A stretch of DNA of 19,365 bases from JBBQTQ01 sp038213135. GTDB taxonomy: Bacteria > Actinomycetota > Thermoleophilia > Gaiellales > Gaiellaceae. The position numbers and the translations under genes are program-made. The stretch spans positions 1 to 19,365 of the forward strand of contig JBBQTQ010000048.1 of NCBI GenBank assembly GCA_038213135.1. The letters are read 5' to 3'. How positions within the stretch are numbered: position 1 is the stretch's first letter; every line of letters starts with the position of its first letter. Below the pieces are notes generated by a model. That model saw only the letters and a program-made list of their open reading frames with translations. It did not search any database and was not told the origin of the DNA. Positions 12,824 through 19,365 of this stretch are shown here, one piece after another.

Positions 12824-14350
12824 ATGCTGCGGGCATACGTCTCGAAAAGGTGGCTGGCCGTAGTCGTCGCGGCGCTTGTCCTCGTACCCGCCGCGGGGGC
12901 GGCATCATACAACCCCGCGAGTGACGGTTACTCGATGGCGGCCGTGACGAACCAGATGGGTGCCCTCTTCTGGTGGAACGCGGGCTACACCGGGAGCGGC
13001 GTCGACGTCGCCGTGATCGACACAGGCGTATCGCCGGTGCCGGGCCTGGACGACCCGAGCAAGATCGTGTACGGGCCAGACCTCTCGCTCGAGTCCCAGG
13101 CCCCCAACCTCCGCAACCTCGACACCTACGGCCACGGCACGTTCATCGCGGGCCTGATCGCAGGCCGCGACTCGGCCCTGACGGCACCGTACGCAGCCGC
13201 GCTGGCCTCGGTGTACCGCGGCGTCGCCCCCGATGCCCGCATCGTGTCGATCAAGGTCGCCACCGCCGACGGCGGCGCGGATGTCAGCCAGGTGCTCGCG
13301 GCGATCTACTGGGTGATCCAGCACGCCCATGACCCCGGCCTCAACATCCGCGTGATCAACCTCTCGTACGGCACCAACTCGAAGCAGCCGTACACCATCG
13401 ACCCGCTCGCCTACGCGGCCCAACTCGCGTGGAAGAAGGGCATCGTCGTCGTCGCGGCAGCAGGCAACACCGGCTACCAGCAGGGTCAGGGCGCGCTGGG
13501 GCTCGCCGACCCCGCCTACAACCCCTACGTCATCGGTGTCGGCGGGTACGACACGATGGGGACGGCGGCACCCGGCGACGACACGATCGGCAGCTACTCG
13601 GCCAGCTCGGGGGGTTGCACATCGTGCAAGCAGCCCGATTTCGTCGCGATCGGCTCTCACCTGCAGGGGCTCCGGGTGCCGAACAGCTCCGTCGACTCAA
13701 CGCACCCCGAGGGTCGGATCGACAGCCGCTACTTCCGGGGGTCAGGAACATCGTTTGCCGCGGCGGTCACCTCTGGCGCGATCGCCTTGATCCTGCAGAA
13801 GTACCCGAACCTCACGCCGGATCAGGTCAAGCAGTTCATCGTCTCCGGCGCAAGAAAGCTGCCGAACGCCGATGCGGCCGCGCAGGGAGCCGGTGCGCTG
13901 AACCTGCTCGCCCTGGCCGCCGCGACGCCGGCGAGCTCCACGCAGACATTCACGAACGGCACCGGCGCCGGGTCGATCGAGCTCGCCCGTGGTTCGGATC
14001 ACCTGACCCGTGACGGGGTCGTCCTGAGCGGCGAGCGGGACATCTTCGGGCACTCGTTCACCGGGTCCGTGATCGCGGTCAAGGCGGCCTCGAGCGGCAC
14101 GTGGTCGGGCGGCACCTGGAACGGCGACGCCTGGTCTGGATCGAGCTGGAGCGGCAACAGCTGGAGCGGCAACAGCTGGAGCGGCAACAGCTGGTCGGGC
14201 CATAGCTGGTCGGGCCATAGCTGGTCTGGCAGCTCGTGGAGCGGCAGCAGCTGGAGCGGCAACTCGTGGAGCGGCAGCAGTTGGTCGGGGTCTTCGTGGT
14301 CGTCCGGCACCTGGGCCGGCGGCTCCTGGCTGGGCGCCACGTGGGACTGA
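12824..14350 (+). CDS. Secreted S8 subtilisin-like protease with Trp pentapeptide tail
   Basis: This is an exported serine endopeptidase of 508 aa. The signal peptide is residues 1 to about 27 (KRWLAVVVAALVLVPAAGAA). The S8 catalytic domain follows almost at once, with the full triad: Asp66 (VAVIDTGV), His104 (YGHGTFIAG) and Ser310 (GSGTSFAAA), plus AAAGNTG for the oxyanion hole. There is no room for an I9 propeptide, so folding must be assisted differently. After a linker at about 400-425, residues 427-507 have Trp at exactly every fifth position (mostly SGxSW). ATG 12824 is chosen because GGAGGAGAGAG lies upstream and the signal peptide begins there. The stop overlaps the GGDEF-EAL gene. 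The tail may form a surface-binding or self-assembling solenoid; its function is unknown. Confidence 0.93.
   Translation: MLRAYVSKRWLAVVVAALVLVPAAGAASYNPASDGYSMAAVTNQMGALFWWNAGYTGSGVDVAVIDTGVSPVPGLDDPSKIVYGPDLSLESQAPNLRNLDTYGHGTFIAGLIAGRDSALTAPYAAALASVYRGVAPDARIVSIKVATADGGADVSQVLAAIYWVIQHAHDPGLNIRVINLSYGTNSKQPYTIDPLAYAAQLAWKKGIVVVAAAGNTGYQQGQGALGLADPAYNPYVIGVGGYDTMGTAAPGDDTIGSYSASSGGCTSCKQPDFVAIGSHLQGLRVPNSSVDSTHPEGRIDSRYFRGSGTSFAAAVTSGAIALILQKYPNLTPDQVKQFIVSGARKLPNADAAAQGAGALNLLALAAATPASSTQTFTNGTGAGSIELARGSDHLTRDGVVLSGERDIFGHSFTGSVIAVKAASSGTWSGGTWNGDAWSGSSWSGNSWSGNSWSGNSWSGHSWSGHSWSGSSWSGSSWSGNSWSGSSWSGSSWSSGTWAGGSWLGATWD
14102..14347 (+). repeat. 15-bp tandem repeats encoding Trp pentapeptides
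   Basis: Units of 15 bases such as AGCTGGAGCGGCAAC recur in phase and encode 17 Trp at residues 427-507 of the protease, each five residues apart. Units in the middle (14147-14230) are nearly identical in DNA, pointing to recent slippage or duplication. The outer units have diverged (GGTWNGDAW; AGGSWLGATW). Confidence 0.9.
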
Positions 14351-16926
14351 GCGTCGCCGTGCGGGCTCGGGTTCCCCGCCGGGAGTCCGTCCTTGGCAGC
14401 GGAGTGGCCCGGGTGTGGCTGTTCGTCGCGGCGGTCGGGCTCGTCTCGGCCGCTGTGTGGCTCTTCGACCTGACCGGCATCCGCGGTGGCGACGTGCGCC
14501 TGCCCTGGTGGGGGCTCGTCATCGCCTTCTACCTGGCCGAGACGCTCGTCGTCCATCTGCACTTCCGCAAGCAGGCGCACACGCTCTCACCCTCGGAAGT
14601 CGCGCTGGTGCTCGGCCTCTTCCTCGGCTCGCCGCTCGGCCTCCTGGTCGGCCAGCTCGTCGGCGCGGGGCTTGCGCTTGCGATCCAGCGCCGCCAGCGA
14701 CCGATCAAGCTCGCATTCAACCTCGCGGAGCAGTCGCTCTGCACCGGGCTCGGACTGCTCGTCTTCCACGCGCTGAGCGTCTCGGGGTCGTCGCGGCCGT
14801 TCGCGTGGGTCGCCGCCCTCCTGGCCGCGGGCGCCGCGCACGTCACGGGTCTGCTGCTCGTCTCGGCGGTGATCGCGATTGCCGATCGCCGCTTCTCGGC
14901 GCCACAGCTCGTGCGGACGCTGGTCGTCACGACGATCGGCGCGCTCGCGGCGGCGTGCGTGGGGTTGACCACGGTCGAACTGTGGCTGCACCAGCCGCTC
15001 GCGCTGCTGCTCTTCGTCGCGCCCGCGGCGATCTGCGGGATCACGCTCCGCAGCTACATGGTTCAACGCGAGCACCGCGAGCATCTCGAGTTCCTGTACG
15101 AATCGATGCGCGCGACGCAGAGCGCCCCCGAACTGGGGCTCGCCGTCGGCCAGCTTCTGAGCGCAGCACGGAAGCTCCTCCGCGCCGAGCACGCGGAGAT
15201 CCTGCTGCTGACGTCGACTCCGGACGAGCCGCTGCTCCGCAGTTTCAGCCGGGGTGCGGACGAGGCGTTGATGGAGATCGGGGACCTGACGCCGGAGGTG
15301 GAGGCGGCCTTCGCGTACATGACCGAGTCGGACCACTCGCTCGTGCTCCCGCGCCGCCGGAAGCCGCATCAGCTCGACGGCTTCCTCGCCTCGCTCGGCG
15401 ACGAGGACGCGTTGATCGGCGCGCTGCGCAGCGAGGAGCGCGTCTTCGGCGTGCTCGTCGTCGGCGGCCGGGTCGGCGACGTCAGCACGTTCGCGAAGAG
15501 CGACCTCCGGATCTTCGACACCTTCGCCGGACATGCGAGCATCCTGCTCGAGAACGGCCGCCTGGAGCAGTCGCTCACGCGGTTGACCGAGCTGAAGGAA
15601 GAGTTGCGCCACCAGGCCTACCACGATGCGTTGACCGGCCTGCCGAACCGCTCGCTGTTCACGGACCGCGTCGAAGCCGCACTGGAGAGCGACGGCAAGG
15701 CGACTCAGCACGCCGTCCTCTTCCTCGACCTCGACGGCTTCAAGGTGGTCAACGACAGTTGGGGCCATGCGATCGGCGACGAACTGCTGATCCACGTCGC
15801 CGAGCGGATCCGGCGGATCGTGCGTCCGGACGACACTGCAGCGCGGCTCGGCGGCGACGAGTTCGGGATCCTGCTCGAGGACATCGACGCGGACGCGGCC
15901 GCCGCGACCGCCGAGCGCCTCGCGTCATCGCTCGGCAAACCGTTCTCGATCGCAGGGCGCCAGATCAGGGTGCATGTGTCGGTCGGGATTGCCCTCAGCC
16001 GAAGCGGCACCGCGACGACGCAGGAGCTACTCCGCAACGCGGACACCGCGATGTACACGGCCAAGGCCGACGACCACCGGCGCTTCGCGTTCTATGAGGC
16101 GAACCTGCACAGCCGACTCCGCCGCCACCGGAAGCTCGTGCTCGAGATCGAACGCGCGGTGGATTACGGCGAGATCGAGGTGCACTATCAGCCCGTCGTC
16201 TCGCTCGCGGACGACGGCCTGCAGGCGTTCGAAGCGCTCGCGCGCTGGCGTCACCCGGACCGCGGCCTCCTGCCCGCGACGGAGTTCATGTCGCTCGCCG
16301 AGGAAGCAGGAGTGATGCGGAAGCTCGGCGCGACCGTGCGCGAGCAGGCGTTCGAGTTCGCGCGGCAATGGCAGGACACCTATCCCGACGCCGATCCGGT
16401 CGGGCTCTGGACCAACCTCTCGCCGCGCGAGCTGGTGGAGGAGCAGCTGACCGAGGAGATCGGCGCCGCGCTCGCGCGTTTCGGCCTCGATCCGGGGATC
16501 CTGACGCTCGAGATCACGGAGTCGAGCGTCATCCGAGACGAGCCGGGTGCCCTACGCGCCATGCATCGTCTCCGTGATCTCGGCCTGCACCTCTCGCTCG
16601 ATGACTTCGGCACCGGCTACTCGTCGCTCAGCCGGCTCGCCGAGTTCCCGATCGAATTGCTGAAGGTGCCGAAGCCGTTCGTCGACCGCCTCGTCGGCGC
16701 GACACCCGACACGAGCTTCGTGGACGCGATCCTGCGACTGGCGGACTCGCTCGGCCTGGTGACCGTCGGCGAGGGCGTCGAGTTCGACGCCCAGGCCGCT
16801 CGGTTGCGCTCGCTCGGCTGCCGCTACGGGCAGGGCTACCTGTTCGGCCGACCATTACGCGCCGAGGCTGCGCTGCGCGAGGCCGCACCGGCTACGGCAC
16901 CGGTGACCGTGCTTCGCGCTGTCTAG
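14341..16926 (+). CDS. Membrane GAF-GGDEF-EAL protein, cyclic di-GMP synthesis and breakdown
   Basis: This signalling protein of up to 861 aa could both make and degrade cyclic di-GMP. About residues 22-240 form several membrane helices like a MASE-type sensor (VWLFVAAVGLVSAAVWLFDL onward). A GAF-like domain lies at about 249-410. The GGDEF domain has the exact motif GGDEF at 504-508 with an RxxD inhibitory site (RPDD, 495-498) five residues before it. The EAL domain has EAL at 631-633, EITESS, DDFGTGYS from 754 and TVGEGVE, so the phosphodiesterase residues look complete. The start is uncertain: GTG 14341 overlaps the protease stop by 10 bases, and GTG 14359 and 14404 are alternatives before the first helix. 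Overlap suggests co-translation with the protease. Which activity dominates cannot be told. Confidence 0.92.
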   Translation: MGLSVAVRARVPRRESVLGSGVARVWLFVAAVGLVSAAVWLFDLTGIRGGDVRLPWWGLVIAFYLAETLVVHLHFRKQAHTLSPSEVALVLGLFLGSPLGLLVGQLVGAGLALAIQRRQRPIKLAFNLAEQSLCTGLGLLVFHALSVSGSSRPFAWVAALLAAGAAHVTGLLLVSAVIAIADRRFSAPQLVRTLVVTTIGALAAACVGLTTVELWLHQPLALLLFVAPAAICGITLRSYMVQREHREHLEFLYESMRATQSAPELGLAVGQLLSAARKLLRAEHAEILLLTSTPDEPLLRSFSRGADEALMEIGDLTPEVEAAFAYMTESDHSLVLPRRRKPHQLDGFLASLGDEDALIGALRSEERVFGVLVVGGRVGDVSTFAKSDLRIFDTFAGHASILLENGRLEQSLTRLTELKEELRHQAYHDALTGLPNRSLFTDRVEAALESDGKATQHAVLFLDLDGFKVVNDSWGHAIGDELLIHVAERIRRIVRPDDTAARLGGDEFGILLEDIDADAAAATAERLASSLGKPFSIAGRQIRVHVSVGIALSRSGTATTQELLRNADTAMYTAKADDHRRFAFYEANLHSRLRRHRKLVLEIERAVDYGEIEVHYQPVVSLADDGLQAFEALARWRHPDRGLLPATEFMSLAEEAGVMRKLGATVREQAFEFARQWQDTYPDADPVGLWTNLSPRELVEEQLTEEIGAALARFGLDPGILTLEITESSVIRDEPGALRAMHRLRDLGLHLSLDDFGTGYSSLSRLAEFPIELLKVPKPFVDRLVGATPDTSFVDAILRLADSLGLVTVGEGVEFDAQAARLRSLGCRYGQGYLFGRPLRAEAALREAAPATAPVTVLRAV

Positions 16927-17222
16927 GGGAACGGCGAAGTTCTTAGGCCGGCGCAGTACGCGTCTGCGAACGTGTGGAGGTCCTGGACCGTCACGGTCGG
17001 CCCCATCTGTTCCGGCGCTGAGAGGTAGTGGGCCAGGTTGCCCAGGCCCGGCGCCCCGAACGATTTCCCGAACTGGGCCAGTTACGCAATCGTCTGCCCC
17101 TTGCAGCCCGGTGACCCGGGCGGCGGCAGCTGCTTCGCAGCCGCGGCCTGGCCGGCGAGCCCGAGCGCCGCGAGGCAAGCCGCGACGAACGATAGCTTCG
17201 TCGACCTCGGTGAGGACCACAC
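16923..17222 (-). pseudogene. Small secreted-protein gene with internal stop
   Basis: From GTG 17222 the minus strand encodes a signal peptide (TKLSFVAACLAALGLAGQA, then AAAK) and PPPGSPGCKGQTIA. It then meets TAA at 17082-17084 and resumes in the same frame with LAQFGKSFGAPGLGNLAHYL and VTVQDLHTFADAYCAGLRTS to TAG at 16923-16925. Both halves look like protein sequence, with conserved-looking Cys residues. The simplest reading is a gene for a roughly 99-residue exported protein inactivated by one nonsense change (CAA or CAG to TAA). The family is not recognised. Its stop shares bases with the end of the GGDEF-EAL gene. Confidence 0.5.
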
Positions 17223-17413
17223 CGCTCAGGTGTGTGTGTGTAGGCGGTCGGGCCTTTTAGGCCCCTTGGCACCGTGAAGCTGCGCGAGCCTGGCTGCTGA
17301 TCGGCAACCGTCTGTCGGTCGCCTGCTTCGAGCGGCGCGTGCTTGTCCCGGGTCTGTCGCCCCAGCTTCACCAAGGACGGTGAAGTCTGAGACGGCCACG
17401 GGCCTTGGCCGGC
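17223..17413. other. Non-coding segment downstream of mntP
   Basis: No gene is supported here. It holds a (GT)6 run at about 17230-17241, the hairpin GGGCCT-TTT-AGGCCC at 17250-17264, and a long-range 9-bp inverted pair (GTGAAGCTG at 17273-17281 and CAGCTTCAC at 17363-17371) enclosing about 80 bases. Confidence 0.4.
17366..17385 (-). terminator. Possible terminator hairpin of the MFS-mntP operon
   Basis: CTTCACC-AAGGAC-GGTGAAG is a perfect 7-bp stem 28 bases past the mntP stop. It lacks a T-tract. The GGGCCT hairpin at 17250-17264 is a second candidate further downstream. Confidence 0.45.
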
Positions 17414-17962
17414 TCAAGTGAGTTGTTCGACGAGGAGTAGAGCGGCGAGGCCGAGCAGCGCGATCCCGGCGAGGCGTTCGGCGGCTTCGCGGATCCTTTC
17501 GCCGAGGCGCGCGCCGAGCCGCAGCCCTGCCTGGGCGAGGACGAAGGCTTGCGCTCCGATCAGGACAACCGCCAGCCAGATCGACAGGTGAAGGAGCCCG
17601 ATCGTGAAGCCCATCGCCAGCTCGTCGAGGCTGATCGAGAGCCCCAGCGCCAACACGGCGAAGCCTCGGCCCGCTGCGAGCTGACCGACCTTTTCCTCTT
17701 CGGCCCCCTCGTTCTCGATCAGCATCCAGATCCCGACGCCGACGAGCACGGCGATCGCGACGTAGTCGGCGACGCCGCCGACCGCCTGGCCAACTCCCCG
17801 GCCGATCAGCAGTCCAATCACGGGCATCGCCATCTCGAAGCCGGACATCAGCAGGCTCACTCGCAACCGCTGCCGCCCCGGCAGCCCGCGCATCCCGAGC
17901 GCAGCGGAAACAGCGAACGTGTCTAGACCAAGCGGTAGGACGAACAAAAACAGCTTCAGCAC
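17414..17962 (-). CDS. mntP: Manganese efflux pump MntP
   Basis: This is a membrane exporter of Mn2+ that protects cells from manganese excess. At 182 aa it has the family length and the internal duplication typical of MntP (DUF204 repeats). The first half starts LPLGLDTFAVSAALGMRG, with the conserved Asp in helix 1. The second half has LALGLSISLDELAMGFTIG with the matching Asp. Six hydrophobic helices are separated by a short acidic cytoplasmic loop (ENEGAEEEKVG). GTG 17962 directly abuts the TAG of the upstream MFS gene, so there is no room for the yybP-ykoY manganese riboswitch that often precedes mntP. Expression should follow the MFS promoter and its palindrome at 19224-19237. Confidence 0.92.
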   Translation of the reverse strand: MLKLFLFVLPLGLDTFAVSAALGMRGLPGRQRLRVSLLMSGFEMAMPVIGLLIGRGVGQAVGGVADYVAIAVLVGVGIWMLIENEGAEEEKVGQLAAGRGFAVLALGLSISLDELAMGFTIGLLHLSIWLAVVLIGAQAFVLAQAGLRLGARLGERIREAAERLAGIALLGLAALLLVEQLT

Positions 17963-19192
17963 CTACGGGCGGCCCTCCCAAGCTCGGGTGACGGCAAGTG
18001 AGACGAGCGACACGAGCATCCAGGCGGCGAGGTAGATGAACGCGGCTCGTGCCGATACTCCTGTCCAGAGGAGACCGGCGATCGCGCTCGCCGCGAGGTT
18101 CCCGAGCGACTGGACTGCGGCCAAGGCACCGAACGCGGATCCGCGTAACGCTGCGGGTGCTTGTTCTGCGACGGTGGCGTGTTCGGCCGTTTCGACGAAA
18201 CCGATCGCGATTCCCGCTGCGACGAAGAAGACGGCGAGAGTCGCGATGCTAGGCCCGGCGAACGCGAGCCCGAGATAGGCGATGCCGAAGCAGCCGACGC
18301 CGGCCGCCAGGACACGCAGGTTGCCCTTTCTGTCGCCGAGGTGTCCGCCCGGGATGCTGGCAACCGTGGCGGCGGCGTTGTAGGCGATGTAGAGGCCGAG
18401 AGCGATCTTGGTCGCCGAGTCGCGACCGTGAGCGGGTGCCAGGAGCTGGCTGGCGCGGAGGATGAGCAGCGTCGCGGCGACGTTGCCGACCTCGAACGCC
18501 GAGATTCCCAGGAACGTGAGGCCGAGCCTGCCGTGGAGGACCGAGCGCAGGTGAAAGCGGAGCGGCCGTCGCTCTTGCTCTCTTGGTCGCGGCGTGGCGC
18601 GAATCGCATAGAGGATCGCGAGCGCGGCGAGCAGCCCGGGAACGACGCTGACCAGCATGGCCGTGCGGGTGCCGACGGTTGCGACGAGGCCGAGCGCGAG
18701 CAGCGGACCGCCGATCGCGCCGAGGTTGTCCATCGCCCGCTCGAACCCGTAAGCGCGGCCATAGGCGCCCGGCGGCACGACATCCGCCAGTAGCGCGTTG
18801 CGCACCGGCGCGCGGAGACCGCGGGCAGCCCAGGCACCCGCGCGAAGGACGCCGACCTGCCAGACAGCCGTGCTGACACCGATCAGGGACGACAGAACCG
18901 CGGTCGCGGTGTAGCCGCCGAGCGCGCTCCGTCGCCGGCGTCCTGGATCGTCGGCGAGCGCCCCGCCCGCGAACCGGGCGATCCCCGCGCAGCCATCGGC
19001 GATGCCCTCGATCAGGCCGAGCGCAGCGGCCGGAGCGCCGAGCGTCGAGGTGAGGAAGCTCGGTAGGAGCGCGGTCGGGACCTCGTGCCCGAGGTCGGCC
19101 AGCAAGCTCGCACCACCGATCCCGGCAACCCCACGAGTCAGCCAGCGGCCACCTACTCGTGCATCGGGTACCTCCGCGGCTGCATCGGGCAT
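17963..19192 (-). CDS. Major facilitator superfamily exporter
   Basis: This 409-aa transporter has about 12 hydrophobic helices in two six-helix halves separated by the basic loop at about residues 200-218 (RATPRPREQERRPLRFHLRS). Typical MFS sites are GGALADDPGRRRRSALGGY after helix 2 (motif A) and GGHLGDRKGNLRVLAAGVG in the second half. VETAEHATVAEQAPAALRGSAFG is conserved in drug-exporter-like members. ATG 19192 gives a charged cytoplasmic N-terminus of about 20 residues. The substrate is unknown. Co-transcription with mntP at zero spacing raises the possibility of a metal or metal-chelate substrate, but drug or metabolite export is as likely. A perfect palindrome sits 31 bases upstream of the start. 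Confidence 0.88.
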   Translation of the reverse strand: MPDAAAEVPDARVGGRWLTRGVAGIGGASLLADLGHEVPTALLPSFLTSTLGAPAAALGLIEGIADGCAGIARFAGGALADDPGRRRRSALGGYTATAVLSSLIGVSTAVWQVGVLRAGAWAARGLRAPVRNALLADVVPPGAYGRAYGFERAMDNLGAIGGPLLALGLVATVGTRTAMLVSVVPGLLAALAILYAIRATPRPREQERRPLRFHLRSVLHGRLGLTFLGISAFEVGNVAATLLILRASQLLAPAHGRDSATKIALGLYIAYNAAATVASIPGGHLGDRKGNLRVLAAGVGCFGIAYLGLAFAGPSIATLAVFFVAAGIAIGFVETAEHATVAEQAPAALRGSAFGALAAVQSLGNLAASAIAGLLWTGVSARAAFIYLAAWMLVSLVSLAVTRAWEGRP

Positions 19193-19223
19193 TGCCCGTC
19201 CAACCTACGTGACCCAGCGCTAG

Positions 19224-19237
19224 ACAGACCGGTCTGT
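19224..19237. promoter_or_regulatory. TetR-type operator palindrome upstream of the MFS-mntP operon
   Basis: ACAGACCGGTCTGT is a perfect 14-bp palindrome. TetR-family operators in actinobacteria often contain this AGACCGGTCT core. It lies between the MFS start (19192, minus) and a plus-strand gene starting at 19328, and 6 bases downstream of a minus-strand -10-like element. A bound repressor would therefore cover the transcript start. The regulator itself is not in the window. Confidence 0.65.
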
Positions 19238-19243
19238 GAACCG

Positions 19244-19249
19244 ATTATG
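19244..19249 (-). promoter_or_regulatory. -10-like element of the MFS-mntP operon
   Basis: CATAAT on the minus strand matches the consensus at five of six bases and would place transcription start at about 19237, inside the palindrome. No clear -35 hexamer is seen. Confidence 0.4.
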
Positions 19250-19327
19250 GGTGGGGTGCGAATGAGCCTTACCGGCGGTCGGTTCGAATGTCTATTGCCC
19301 AGTCTCCGCCGGTGAGAGGGGAGTCAC

Positions 19328-19365
19328 ATGTCTGATCTTCCGTGTTTGGAGGAGCTTGACGTCGA
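19328..19365 (+). CDS. 5' end of an unidentified gene
   Basis: ATG 19328 follows AGAGGGGAG at 5 bases' distance, a very good ribosome binding site. The visible codons read MSDLPCLEELDV, then the window ends. Nothing can be said about function. It is divergent from the MFS operon. An inverted pair (ACCGGCGG at 19271-19278 and CCGCCGGT at 19306-19313) lies in its upstream region. Confidence 0.55.
   Translation, partial: MSDLPCLEELDV

Noticed and set aside
14236..14340. Longer N-terminus for the GGDEF-EAL protein (MERQQLERQLVERQQ)
   Set aside because: It is the out-of-frame reading of the Trp-repeat DNA of the protease.
14102..14347. The 15-bp tandem repeats as a CRISPR array
   Set aside because: There are no spacers; the units are contiguous, in frame and encode the protease tail.
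16855..17220. Minus-strand frame MVLTEVDEAIVRRGLP... as the gene in this gap
   Set aside because: The neighbouring frame has a signal peptide and protein-like C-terminus, while this one is Arg/Gly-rich without features.
17963..18300. yybP-ykoY manganese riboswitch before mntP
   Set aside because: There is no untranslated space: the MFS coding region abuts the mntP start and encodes ordinary transmembrane helices there.

Overview
The window is chromosomal DNA from a high-GC bacterium. Many GTG starts (and one TTG), 1-10 base gene overlaps, an actinobacterial-type initiator tRNA (CGCGGGG acceptor with a C1xU72 mismatch) and the protein flavour point to an actinobacterium. Class Thermoleophilia (Gaiellales/Solirubrobacterales) is my best guess, but that is inference. 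There are no complete insertion sequences, rRNA genes or CRISPR arrays.

Left part (1-3880): a zinc or manganese uptake locus on the minus strand, read from a divergent promoter at about 3430. In order it encodes an ABC-3 permease continuous with a TroA/ZnuA-type binding protein (one reading frame with an internal lipobox), an ATPase with a His-rich tail, and a second ABC-3 permease. A Fur/Zur-family repressor is divergent from it, and a near-palindrome between the two is the likely operator. The far left edge holds the tail of an unidentified membrane-anchored protein whose 3' end overlaps the second permease.

Middle left (3900-7260): a DUF1003 membrane protein, a GFA-family zinc-fold protein, and an orphan SsuC/TauC-type ABC permease. 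The permease's ATPase partner survives only as its first ~26 codons and is then broken. After the break comes a stretch with an 18-bp perfect palindrome and a HicB-like/HicA-like pair arranged tail to tail. This stretch ends at the 3' side of a tRNA-fMet gene and looks like a rearranged or acquired segment.

Middle right (7290-11290): a small coiled-coil membrane protein overlapping a Ppx/GppA phosphatase; convergent to it a Glu/Leu/Phe/Val-type dehydrogenase translationally coupled to a CBS-pair protein; a DUF4239 membrane protein; and tRNA-Leu(UAA).

Right part (11430-16926): a secreted protein of GDV-type solenoid repeats, divergent from a secreted subtilase. The subtilase has no visible propeptide and ends in 16 Trp-containing pentapeptides. 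Its last codons overlap a membrane GAF-GGDEF-EAL protein with intact motifs for making and degrading cyclic di-GMP. This cell-surface cluster is one of the two most interesting regions; the permease-binding protein fusion is the other.

Right end (16923-19365): a small secreted-protein pseudogene with one internal stop, then an MFS exporter and a MntP manganese exporter abutting in one minus-strand operon behind a perfect TetR-type palindrome, and the first codons of a plus-strand gene leaving the window.
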